Of a DNA stretch of 52,776 nucleotides, positions 9,592 to 17,024 are shown piece after piece. The position numbers and the translations under genes are program-made. The stretch's first letter is position 1, and each line of letters begins with the position of its first letter. Where the stretch lies: assembly GCA_946627565.1 (NCBI GenBank), contig CAMOVR010000009.1:1-52776 (forward strand), in the 5' to 3' direction. Under the pieces are notes generated by a model. That model did no database searches, had not been told where the DNA came from, and worked only from the letters and a program-made list of their open reading frames with translations. Source of the stretch: an uncultured Clostridia bacterium (GTDB taxonomy: Bacteria > Bacillota > Clostridia > Christensenellales > Aristaeellaceae).

Positions 9592-9825
9592 AAAAAAATC
9601 CCAGGTTCTGCCTGGGACGGAATTGATCCGCGGTACCACCCAAGTTGACAGCCATGGCTGCCCTCTCTTAAGCGCCCTGTATCGGGAGCACCCGGGACCC
9701 CCTCATGCCATGCCTTCGGAAGTCCTCGCTCCGGGGTGATCTGTGCAGGTTTTCCGCCCCCGGGCTTCCACTGTCCCCGGTTCGCTCTGGCTTCCAGCCT
9801 GTACCGTCCCCATCCATGCGAATAA
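9592..9825 (-). promoter_or_regulatory. T-box leader of ileS (tRNA-Ile sensing)
   Basis: Read on the minus strand, the leader ends with the T-box core GGGTGGTACCGCGG (plus coordinates 9628-9641), then an intrinsic terminator whose GTCCCAGG/CCTGGGA stem is followed by TTTTTTT (9592-9617). In known T-boxes uncharged tRNA pairs with the TGG bulge of the core and stabilises an antiterminator. The upstream ~150 nt are GC-rich and can fold as stem I. A candidate specifier codon ATC (Ile) lies at plus positions 9738-9740 in the context AGATCACC. Uncharged tRNA-Ile would therefore allow ileS transcription. The core match is unambiguous; the specifier call is an inference. Confidence 0.93.
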
Positions 9826-9830
9826 ATGGG

Positions 9831-9858
9831 ATCATAGCACGGTTTTGAAAAAAATCAA
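9831..9858 (-). promoter_or_regulatory. promoter of ileS leader
   Basis: On the minus strand TTGATT (9853-9858) and TATGAT (9831-9836) are separated by 16 nt. They lie just upstream of the T-box leader, so transcription would begin near position 9825. Confidence 0.65.
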
Positions 9859-9866
9859 GAGCGGAT

Positions 9867-9894
9867 TTGACAGAAAGGGAAAAACGTGTAAAAT
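9867..9894 (+). promoter_or_regulatory. promoter of XRE regulator gene
   Basis: TTGACA at 9867-9872 and TAAAAT at 9889-9894 with a 16-nt spacer. The start would be near 9901. This leaves the upstream ATG at 9903 without a ribosome site and supports the ATG at 9987. The promoter is back to back with that of ileS. Confidence 0.7.
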
Positions 9895-9986
9895 AGAAGC
9901 AGGTGGAAGAAAAAACAGAATATGGTGTTTTTGGGGCAGCTTTTTGTCTGCCCTGCTATGTGCATACCAGGGATCGAGGTAGAGAC

Positions 9987-10541
9987 ATGACAAATGCACA
10001 GTACGTAAGGGGTTTTCTGGAGCGCTATCATCTGTCCAGGCATATGCTGGCGACCCAGATGGAATGTACCCCAAGTATGATTGCGCGGATTGAAAGCGGC
10101 GAAGTGGAGCCCAGCAGGGAATGGTGGGACAAATTTCAGTATTTGTCCGGGCTGTACGAAGAACAGTGGAGCAAGAGACGGACCGGAGAATCCACCCGCT
10201 GGGAAGTCAACCAGATGCTTATGGCCCAGGCCCTCCGGGAGGAAATGGAGGAAAATGACCGGGAAGAAGAGATGGCCGACTACGGGGATATGGAAGAGGA
10301 AACCCAGGGGCCCGGTTTTATTTCCATGGAACCGTCCCCGGAGGATGAAGCTGTGATGGAGGATCCGGGTCAGGCGATCCGGGACTTCAGAATGGAATAC
10401 GGCCTTTCCCTGAAGGAAGCGGCATCGCTGCTTCAGATACGGGACAGGGAGCTGGCAGCGATGGAAGGCGGAAGGGCGACACCGGAGGAAGCAAAGGAGA
10501 TGATCCGGCGGATCATGGAAGCCTTCCAGCAGTACGAGTAA
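9987..10541 (+). CDS. double helix-turn-helix XRE-like regulator
   Basis: A 184-residue protein with two HTH regions. The first, about residues 5-50 (FLERYHLSRHMLATQME, then PSMIARIESGEVEPS), is a clear XRE/Cro fold. The second is at about 130-180 (FRMEYGLSLKEAASLL, then AAMEGGRATPEEA). A strongly acidic linker (EEMEENDREEEMADYGD) joins them. GAGGTAG precedes the ATG at 9987; an ATG at 9903 would give 28 extra unrelated residues. It is transcribed divergently from ileS and is followed after 44 nt by a small alpha/beta hydrolase gene, probably one transcript. Targets are unknown; it might regulate itself or the hydrolase. Confidence 0.75.
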   Translation: MTNAQYVRGFLERYHLSRHMLATQMECTPSMIARIESGEVEPSREWWDKFQYLSGLYEEQWSKRRTGESTRWEVNQMLMAQALREEMEENDREEEMADYGDMEEETQGPGFISMEPSPEDEAVMEDPGQAIRDFRMEYGLSLKEAASLLQIRDRELAAMEGGRATPEEAKEMIRRIMEAFQQYE

Positions 10542-10585
10542 AAGAGAAGAAACCAGTCAGGAGAAGTGAGCAGGAGGGAAGATGT

Positions 10586-11152
10586 ATGAAGCGAGCAGCA
10601 GTACTTTTCCCGGGAATAGGGTATACCACGGACCGTCCGCTTCTGTATTACACCGCCAGACTGGCCAGGGAAACGGGCAGGGAAGTTATCCGTATTTCGC
10701 TTGGGAATGTGCCGGAATGGAACGCAGGGGGCACAGGCCTTCTTATGCAGCGCTTTGAAGCGGGCATAAAGGAGGCAGAGGCGGAGCTGAGACGGGTGGA
10801 CTGGGCTGCCTATGATGACATTGTCTTTGTGGGCAAGAGCCTGGGGGCGGCTGTGGCCGGGATGTATGCGGAACTGGTGCGCATTAAGGTGCGGTATATT
10901 CTTCTGGCACCCCTGGCCGGGTGTTTCCGCTACCGCCTCCAGCCTGCCCTTTGTTTCCACGGAACGGCGGATCCCTGGGCGGAGGCCGGAAAGATCCGTG
11001 CCCTGTGCAGGGAAAACGGCATACCCCTGGTGGAAATTCAGGGGGCAGACCATGCCCTGGAAACCGGTCATGCCCGTCAGGATCTGAAGATTCTGGAGGA
11101 TACCATGGAGCAGATCCGGGTCTTTCTGGACAGGACAGAGAGCAGCATATAG
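10586..11152 (+). CDS. small alpha/beta hydrolase
   Basis: A 188-residue alpha/beta-hydrolase-like protein. FVGKSLGAA carries the nucleophile elbow GxSxG with Ser85. HGTADPWAE near residue 130 supplies the likely acid Asp, and GADHALE near residue 150 the His, so the triad is in canonical order. LFPGIGYTTDRPLLYY at the N-terminus may form the oxyanion region. There is no signal peptide and essentially no cap domain. The start follows AGGAGGG. It is probably co-transcribed with the upstream XRE regulator. Esterase or hydrolase activity on a small substrate is inferred; the substrate is unknown. Confidence 0.75.
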   Translation: MKRAAVLFPGIGYTTDRPLLYYTARLARETGREVIRISLGNVPEWNAGGTGLLMQRFEAGIKEAEAELRRVDWAAYDDIVFVGKSLGAAVAGMYAELVRIKVRYILLAPLAGCFRYRLQPALCFHGTADPWAEAGKIRALCRENGIPLVEIQGADHALETGHARQDLKILEDTMEQIRVFLDRTESSI

Positions 11153-11251
11153 CTGAGGGACATGCAAAGACACGAATGTCAGTTTTCCCGGCATTTGCAG
11201 CCGGACAAAAGAGCGTGCCATGAAAGAAGGTATCCATATCCTGTACAGAGA

Positions 11252-11288
11252 AGCCGCCGGTATGATCCTTAAGGCCATCCCGGCGGCT
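11252..11288. repeat. inverted repeat in gene-free gap
   Basis: AGCCGCCGG (11252-11260) and CCGGCGGCT (11280-11288) are perfect complements around a 19-nt loop. The 384-nt gap 11153-11536 between convergent transcription units contains this, the longer stem-loop at 11417 and no convincing gene; an open frame from 11220 lacks family features and runs into the opposite gene. Confidence 0.35.
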
Positions 11289-11416
11289 GTTGCATCGGGA
11301 TCATGCAATATGCTGAAAAGAAAGCGTCTGATGGAGCCAATCCATAGAGAACCGGGGAAAAACGGTGCCGGCACTGGTGACGAAATGAATCAGCCTACGG
11401 ATCTGCAAAACAGGAA

Positions 11417-11447
11417 CAGGGCAGGAAGCATGATGCTTCCTGCCCTG
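11417..11447. terminator. 14-bp perfect stem-loop between convergent genes
   Basis: CAGGGCAGGAAGCA (11417-11430), loop TGA, and TGCTTCCTGCCCTG (11434-11447) form a perfect 14-bp hairpin. No strong T run follows, but the placement between the ends of the hydrolase (+) and kinase (-) genes suits transcription termination or 3'-end protection on both strands. Confidence 0.55.
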
Positions 11448-11536
11448 AATTGGTTCGGAATCATTGTCCCAGATGAGCGTCCGGGGATTCCTTTGTTTAT
11501 GCATCTCCATCCGGCAGCACCCTGCTGTGCGGTGTT

Positions 11537-13195
11537 TCAGTTCTCCTCCAGGGTACAGCCCCCTATGAATTCCCTCAGCAGGGACAGGGGCGGGATTTCA
11601 TTGAAGACGGCCGGGTCAATCTCCGGCACATAGTAGAGGATTTTGCGCAGCCGCAGGGCCAGAAGGTACCCTTCTGCGGAGGCAGGCACGGACTGAAGGC
11701 TTTTTCGGGCAAAGTGCCGCAGCACAGGCAGTTCATAGTGCAGGCAGGTATTGAAAATGGTGTCTGCATACTCCTGATAGGGGAAGATCCAGGTTTCCTC
11801 GCCCCGTCTCACCGAGGGCCACATGGCCAGGGTGGACTCGGGGGAGGCGCCGCGGAACAGATGGTCCCGCACCAGGCGCCTGAGGAGCCGCACGTCCGTG
11901 GTCCGGATCCGGTTGTGGTCATCCAGGTTGAGACACGTCAGGTCCGACACAAAGATCCTGTACTTTTCATCCTCCGGGATGCCCTCCGTCAGGGAGGGGT
12001 TCAGGGCATGGATGCCTTCAAAGATGAGGATCTCATTGGGACCAAGGCGCAGGGGTGTGCCCTCCGGTTCCCGTTTCTGGGTCTGGAAACTGAAGCGCGG
12101 CAGAATCACCTCCCTGCCATCCAGCAGTTCCGTGATCTGTCTGCGTATCAGGGGCAGGTCCAGGGCCTGGATATGCTCAAGGTCATAGGTGCCGTCGGGC
12201 TCCTTCGGCAGCAGGTTCCGGTCCAGGTAATAGTTATCCAGGCTGATGCGGTATGCCCGGCAGCCCAGAACCCTGAGCTGCACCGCCAGGCGTCCGGCGA
12301 AGGTGGTCTTGCCGGAGGAGGAGGGACCCGCCACCAGCACCACATGCCTGCGCTGGGTGACGATGTTTCTGGCGGTGTCCACCATGGCCTGGTCATGCAG
12401 CGCTTCATTGACCCGGATAAACTCACGCATCTCACCCTTTTCGATAAGACGGGCAAGGTCGGATACATTGCTTACCCCAAGAATGCGGCACCAGTTTTCA
12501 CTCTGGTTGAACACGCTCAGGTGCTTGGGCCGGTCCTGGAAGGCGGCCGGGGTATTGGGATGGTCCGCCCCGGGCAGAAGCAGAACAAACCCCGTGCCCA
12601 GAAGCAGCAGGCGGAAAACCCGGGTCCAGCCGGTGCGGGGGGCCATGGTACCGTGAAAGTATTCGTGGAAGCCCCGGCACTCGTACATGCGGATCACCGG
12701 CGACTTCCGGCATCTGAGCATGTCCAGTTTGTCCGTCTGATTGAGCTTTGAAAAGTACTGGATGGCTTCCTCCTGGGACCAGAAGGTGGATGTCATGGGC
12801 TCGTCCGCATCGGCGATCTCACGCATGCTGCGCTCAATGCGGTCCACATCGGTACTGGACATCACCCGCCCGGGCAGATAGACGTAGATGCCGCCGGGAA
12901 CAGAGTGCTCAATGCGCACCCGCTCCCCGGGAAAGACGGTATCCACCGCCATGAGCATGATGAAACGGACGGAACGCTCATAGATGCGCCTGCCCTCCGC
13001 GTCCTGCAGGGTGAGGGTGGTCAGGTCTGTCTCATCCGTCACAGGGTCTCCCAGCTCCAGAACGCCCTTTGCGCCCCGGACTCCCAGGATTTCCCGCAGG
13101 GGGAGGCCGGCGTCCATCAGGACATCCCGGACCAGAGCTGTCTCCGGCAGGTCATGTACGGTTTCGTGGCCCATATGATGAAGGGTAATGTGCAT
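11537..13195 (-). CDS. TGS-domain uridine kinase-like nucleoside kinase
   Basis: A 552-residue fusion known in Firmicutes. The first ~65 residues resemble the TGS domain and residues ~70-230 the threonyl-tRNA synthetase second additional domain; FHEYFHGTM lies near residue 185. The C-terminal half is a uridine-kinase P-loop fold with AGPSSSGKTT near residue 290, a Walker B-like ILIFEGIHALNP segment, and DNYYLDR and RLVRDHLFRG substrate regions. The kinase domain would phosphorylate a nucleoside; the role of the TGS part is unknown. AGGAGG precedes the ATG. It is the last gene of a minus-strand run beginning at 18530. Confidence 0.85.
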   Translation of the reverse strand: MHITLHHMGHETVHDLPETALVRDVLMDAGLPLREILGVRGAKGVLELGDPVTDETDLTTLTLQDAEGRRIYERSVRFIMLMAVDTVFPGERVRIEHSVPGGIYVYLPGRVMSSTDVDRIERSMREIADADEPMTSTFWSQEEAIQYFSKLNQTDKLDMLRCRKSPVIRMYECRGFHEYFHGTMAPRTGWTRVFRLLLLGTGFVLLLPGADHPNTPAAFQDRPKHLSVFNQSENWCRILGVSNVSDLARLIEKGEMREFIRVNEALHDQAMVDTARNIVTQRRHVVLVAGPSSSGKTTFAGRLAVQLRVLGCRAYRISLDNYYLDRNLLPKEPDGTYDLEHIQALDLPLIRRQITELLDGREVILPRFSFQTQKREPEGTPLRLGPNEILIFEGIHALNPSLTEGIPEDEKYRIFVSDLTCLNLDDHNRIRTTDVRLLRRLVRDHLFRGASPESTLAMWPSVRRGEETWIFPYQEYADTIFNTCLHYELPVLRHFARKSLQSVPASAEGYLLALRLRKILYYVPEIDPAVFNEIPPLSLLREFIGGCTLEEN

Positions 13196-13221
13196 AAAGC
13201 CTCCTCCTTTTTCTTCTGTAT

Positions 13222-14202
13222 TTATTCGTTATCCGTCAGAGGCAGATCGCCGCCTGAGGCATAGATGGCGGCATGGTCAGGATCCATATGGTGGCCCGCA
13301 AGGGCCTTTTCCTGCATCTGCATCTGTTTGGTGTGCACATAGGCAATATTGTAGCGGCTGGCCCGGACAGACCGGACTGTCATGGAAAGAAGACCGTCCT
13401 GGCGCTCAAAGCGGATGCGCACCAGCTGCTGTCCGTGTCGCGGACAGCGTGCCAGCCCCACAAAACGGGAATAGGACTGGGGCACATAGCTCCCCTGCAG
13501 GGATGAGGTGCCGGCGCATATGCAGCAGTGGGGCTCCTGGGCCCGGCTGCTGGAGAGGGCCTCGGAAACCGATTCGAACAGGTCCGTCTGCCTGGTGGCA
13601 GGCTCCCGGTGCTGAAGGGGCTTGGGGGTCAGGCGGCAGGATGTCACCCCCGCCGGATCCGGCAGGCGGGTGAAGATCTGGGCCGTGTACCAGGCGTCGT
13701 TCAGGGCATTGTGAAGGGGCCGGTCCTCTTCCGGTTCAAGCCCCATCTGCTCCAGGGCAAGGCTCAGCTTCAGGCAGTGGTCCAGGTTCATCCTGCGGGT
13801 CATATAGGCCTGCACGTCATAGAAGGGCGGGACATCCACCTCCATCTGGTGGAAGGCCAGGTTCTGATGGAACACGCTGACATCCGAATCGCCCCAGGTG
13901 AGGAAGACGGAATCCTCCGGGCACCAGGCAAGAAAGGTATCTGCAGCTTCCGGAAAACCCGGACAGTCTTCCAGGTCGTGCCTGTTCAGGCCGGTCAGCT
14001 CGTGCACCCATGGGTGAAGGGTGGTGTAGACACAGGGGCGGATGGTCAGGGATATGGTATCCAGAATCTTCAGATCCTCCGACACCAGCACGGCACCGAT
14101 CTGGATCAGTTCAAACAGGAGCCGGTCCCCGTAGCGCCGGTAGGCGGAAGTCTGGAAATTCAGGGGCTGGTTCCATTCCGTATCAAGAATGACATAATGC
14201 AT
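13222..14202 (-). CDS. DEDDh-type 3'-5' exonuclease
   Basis: A protein of about 326 residues with a DnaQ-like exonuclease domain at its N-terminus. ExoI is VILDTEWNQP (Asp and Glu). ExoII probably lies around HPWVHELTGLNRHDLED near residues 65-82. ExoIII is LHNALNDAWYTAQIF near residue 180, giving the DEDDh His and Asp. The last ~120 residues have paired Cys (CCIC, CPRHG) that might bind metal. The ATG at 14202 is preferred; a GTG three codons earlier is possible because the ribosome site (GGGTGAT) is weak. It lies 17-26 nt after the HI0933-type flavoprotein gene and is probably co-transcribed. The nucleic-acid target is not evident. Confidence 0.83.
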   Translation of the reverse strand: MHYVILDTEWNQPLNFQTSAYRRYGDRLLFELIQIGAVLVSEDLKILDTISLTIRPCVYTTLHPWVHELTGLNRHDLEDCPGFPEAADTFLAWCPEDSVFLTWGDSDVSVFHQNLAFHQMEVDVPPFYDVQAYMTRRMNLDHCLKLSLALEQMGLEPEEDRPLHNALNDAWYTAQIFTRLPDPAGVTSCRLTPKPLQHREPATRQTDLFESVSEALSSSRAQEPHCCICAGTSSLQGSYVPQSYSRFVGLARCPRHGQQLVRIRFERQDGLLSMTVRSVRASRYNIAYVHTKQMQMQEKALAGHHMDPDHAAIYASGGDLPLTDNE

Positions 14203-14228
14203 GGGTATCACCCGTCAAATAATATGTA

Positions 14229-15461
14229 TCACATGGCCCGGGCGGCACTGAGGCCCGCCAGGTACCCTGTGGAAAAGGCAATATGAAGGTTGTAGCCGCC
14301 GGTGTGGGCATCCACGTCCAGCAGCTCGCCGCACAGGTACAGGCCCGGCATGATGCGGCTGTGCATGGTGCCGGGGTCCACTTCCTTTACGGGAATGCCG
14401 CCTCTTGTGACAATGGCCTCCGACAGGGGACGGCGGCGGGATATGGTCAGGGGAAGATCCTGCAGTTTCTCCATGAGGAGCGTGCGCTCCTGGCGGGAGA
14501 TTTCCGCGCAGGTTCTGTTTCCGTCCACGCCTGCCAGGTCCGGGAACAGGGCAGCCAGGCGCTGGGGCAGCAGGGTCTGCAGCACCGTGGACAGGGCACG
14601 CCTGGGCTGGGCGTCAAACTCCCTCTGCAGGCGGGCGCTGAGCTGTTCCGGCGTCAGGGCCGGCTTCAGGTTCAGGTGAAGGGAAACGCCTTCCAGCGCT
14701 TCAGGCAGGTGGCAGCTGGCTTCCAGCACCAGGGGGCCGGAGATGCCAAAATGGGTGAAGAGCATTTCACCCTGCTCTTCATACAGCTTTTTCTTTCCTG
14801 CCCTGAGGGACAGTGTCACATTCTTAAGGGACAGTCCCTGGAGCTGTCTTGGCCAGTCTTCCTTTGTCTCAAGGGCGGTTAAGCTTGGCAGGGGAGCAGT
14901 CACGGTGTGGCCGGCTTCCTTTGCCATGCGGTAGCCGTCCCCGGTGGAGCCGGTCAGGGGGTAGGACATGCCCCCGGTGGCCAGGATGACGGCGCCGGCG
15001 GAGATCTCTTCCCCGTCCTTTGTTTTCACGCCTGAGATCCGGCCGTCCCGGATCAGGAGATGTTCCACATCCGCATGCAGACGCACCGATGCATGGACTT
15101 CCTTCAGCATGGCCATGAGGGTGCGGGTCACATCGCTGGCCTTCTGGGAAGCGGGAAAGACCCGGCGTCCCCGCTCCACCGTCAGGGGAAGACCATGGGA
15201 TTCCATAAGGTCCATCATGTCCTGGGGGGAGAGGGCGTTCAGTGCAGAAAAAAGGAAGCGGGGGTTTCTGGCAACCTCCCGCATGAATTCGTCTCTGGTA
15301 CAGTCGTTGGTGAGATTGCACCGGCCTTTTCCGGTGATATAGATCTTTTTGCCGGTTTTCTCGTTATGTTCAAGGAGCAGCACGTCCGCTCCTTCCTTTC
15401 CGGCAGCATAGGCAGCCATAAGGCCGGCGGCACCTCCGCCTACCACAAGGATATCAGGCAT
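14229..15461 (-). CDS. HI0933/BaiN-type NAD(P)/FAD-dependent oxidoreductase
   Basis: A 410-residue flavoprotein. The N-terminus has the FAD dinucleotide motif VVGGGAAGLMAAYAAG followed by LEHNEKTGKKIYITGKGRCN, the hallmark of the HI0933-like family. ATGGMSYPLTGSTGDGY near residue 160 is the second flavin-contact motif, and the C-terminal GGYNLHIAFSTGYLAG returns to the FAD fold. Relatives include BaiN-type reductases; most members have no proven substrate. The gene is in the middle of the minus-strand run and ends 26 nt before the exonuclease start. Confidence 0.92.
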   Translation of the reverse strand: MPDILVVGGGAAGLMAAYAAGKEGADVLLLEHNEKTGKKIYITGKGRCNLTNDCTRDEFMREVARNPRFLFSALNALSPQDMMDLMESHGLPLTVERGRRVFPASQKASDVTRTLMAMLKEVHASVRLHADVEHLLIRDGRISGVKTKDGEEISAGAVILATGGMSYPLTGSTGDGYRMAKEAGHTVTAPLPSLTALETKEDWPRQLQGLSLKNVTLSLRAGKKKLYEEQGEMLFTHFGISGPLVLEASCHLPEALEGVSLHLNLKPALTPEQLSARLQREFDAQPRRALSTVLQTLLPQRLAALFPDLAGVDGNRTCAEISRQERTLLMEKLQDLPLTISRRRPLSEAIVTRGGIPVKEVDPGTMHSRIMPGLYLCGELLDVDAHTGGYNLHIAFSTGYLAGLSAARAM

Positions 15462-15502
15462 GTTCAGCCTCTCAGCTCGGTATTTGCCCGTCTGTTCCGG
15501 GC

Positions 15503-16273
15503 TTAACCATTATACGGGGTCGTCTTCAGATTTGCAATCTGAAGAATACAGGCGGCCATGGGCTCATTCTTCTTTTCGCTGAAGACCCAGGAGATGGGCC
15601 CTCGGAAGGCCAGGGAAGCATGGCAGATCCCTATGCCGAGTTCCAGCCGCGTGCGGTCCGATGAGTCCAGCATGAAAGTGTTTTCGCGGCAGTCCATGAG
15701 GAAGGGCTGGCTGTTTCCGCTGCTGGGGGCGGCCTGCACCAGCATGGCAGCCTGAAGGAAGACATGGGGCCACTGGGCAGGGTCGCTGAGGCACAGCTTT
15801 TTCAGCTCCTTGCGCTTTCTGGACAGGCCTGAAGGGGCAGGGGCGTGACCCAGGGCGATCACCGCCAGGATCTTAAACCCCTCCGGGCAGATCTCCTCCG
15901 CCATTTTTCTGCTGTAGCCCCCGGTGAGCCAGCATGTTGTAAGCCCCAGGCGGACGGCATGAAGCACCAGGGCTTCCCCGCAGAATCCCGCCAGGGTGGT
16001 ATCCTTTTCATCCGATATGCATACAAGGCACAGGCAGCTGCAGCCCTGGACCCGGCCAAGGCCCATGAGGGAGCCCCCGAAGAAACGCTCCGGAACCCGG
16101 CAGAGCCTGAGACGGACACTCCCGGCCTCAAAGCGTCCCGCAACATAGGAAAGAGCGGCATACTCCGAGGGGGAGACAGGGGAGTCAAAGACGCGGCAGG
16201 CGTATCTTTCCTGGGCAGCTTTTACAAGCTCCTCCTTTTCCCTGTCCGGAAGGAGCCGGTCAAAGGGACTCAT
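15503..16273 (-). CDS. nitroreductase family protein
   Basis: A 256-residue protein of the same TM1586-like nitroreductase branch as 5690-6379. Shared features are YACRVFDSPVSPSEY near residue 25, GFCGEALVLHAVRLGLTTCW in the middle, and AAMLVQAAPSSGNSQPF near residue 195. These segments contact FMN in characterised relatives. Its ATG overlaps the sirtuin stop codon (ATGA at 16270-16273), so the two are translationally coupled. Function beyond an FMN-dependent reductase is unknown. Confidence 0.85.
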   Translation of the reverse strand: MSPFDRLLPDREKEELVKAAQERYACRVFDSPVSPSEYAALSYVAGRFEAGSVRLRLCRVPERFFGGSLMGLGRVQGCSCLCLVCISDEKDTTLAGFCGEALVLHAVRLGLTTCWLTGGYSRKMAEEICPEGFKILAVIALGHAPAPSGLSRKRKELKKLCLSDPAQWPHVFLQAAMLVQAAPSSGNSQPFLMDCRENTFMLDSSDRTRLELGIGICHASLAFRGPISWVFSEKKNEPMAACILQIANLKTTPYNG

Positions 16274-17004
16274 GCCAGAGGCCGGACCGTGAGATGGCCC
16301 AGCACCTTGCCCACACTGTCATGGATCACCAGGTTTGCCATGCGGTCCATGGGGGTGGCGTCCCGGTTGATAAGCACCAGGTGATCTCCCCTGTAGTAGC
16401 GCAGGAGGCCGGCGGCGGGATAGACCGTCAGGGAAGTGCCGGCCACAATCAGCATATCCGCCCTGGAAATGGCCCTTACGGCACCCTCCAGGATGTCGCT
16501 GTCCAGGCCTTCCTCATAGAGCACCACGTCCGGCTTGATGATCCCCCCGCAGCTGCAGCGGGGGACACCGGTGCTGTCCCGGATGTATTCCGGGCCATAG
16601 AATTTTCTGCACTTCTGGCAGTAGTTCCTGTGGACGCTGCCGTGGAGCTCAAATACATTTTTCGATCCGGCCTTCTGGTGAAGCCCGTCAATGTTCTGGG
16701 TCACCACAGCCTTGAGACGGCCGGCATCTTCCATCTCCGCCAGCTTCAGGTGGGCGCTGTTGGGCTTTGCCTCAAGGGGCAGCATCTTATCCCGGTAGAA
16801 ACGGTAGAACTCCTCCGGCTGGGAACGGAAGAAGCTGTGGGAAAGAATGGTTTCCGGAGGATAGGCATACTTCTGGTTGTAAAGCCCGTCCTGGGAACGG
16901 AAATCCGGGATGCCGCTCTCGGTGGAGACGCCGGCGCCCCCGAAAAACACGATTGATTCCGCCTGGTCCACCCAGGCCTGCAGGGTTTCCATGGCATTGT
17001 CCAT
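16270..17004 (-). CDS. NAD-dependent protein deacylase (sirtuin)
   Basis: A 244-residue class U/III-like bacterial Sir2. NAD-binding motifs are GAGVSTESGIPDFR at about residues 23-36 and TQNIDGLH near 105. The catalytic His is in FELHGSVHRNYC near residue 122. Zinc Cys pairs are CQKC and CSC. GTSLTVYPAAGLL and LINRDATPMD complete the Rossmann fold. Sirtuins remove acetyl or acyl groups from lysine using NAD. GGGAGG lies 8 nt ahead of the ATG at 17004; an ATG at 17028 would overlap the M32 stop. The stop codon overlaps the nitroreductase start. Confidence 0.93.
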   Translation of the reverse strand: MDNAMETLQAWVDQAESIVFFGGAGVSTESGIPDFRSQDGLYNQKYAYPPETILSHSFFRSQPEEFYRFYRDKMLPLEAKPNSAHLKLAEMEDAGRLKAVVTQNIDGLHQKAGSKNVFELHGSVHRNYCQKCRKFYGPEYIRDSTGVPRCSCGGIIKPDVVLYEEGLDSDILEGAVRAISRADMLIVAGTSLTVYPAAGLLRYYRGDHLVLINRDATPMDRMANLVIHDSVGKVLGHLTVRPLA

Positions 17005-17024
17005 TCTGACATCCTCCCTGTTTC

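Noticed and set aside
6345..9593. 1082-codon open frame on the plus strand opposite ileS
   Set aside because: It mirrors the ileS codons on the other strand, has no family features, and is rich in His, Gly and Val as expected for the antisense of a GC-rich gene.
11220..11633. 137-codon plus-strand frame
   Set aside because: It runs through a 14-bp terminator-like hairpin into the opposite kinase gene and lacks coding character.
13570..13600. GATTCGAAC stretch resembling a tRNA T-loop
   Set aside because: It lies inside the exonuclease gene, and no cloverleaf or acceptor stem can be built around it.
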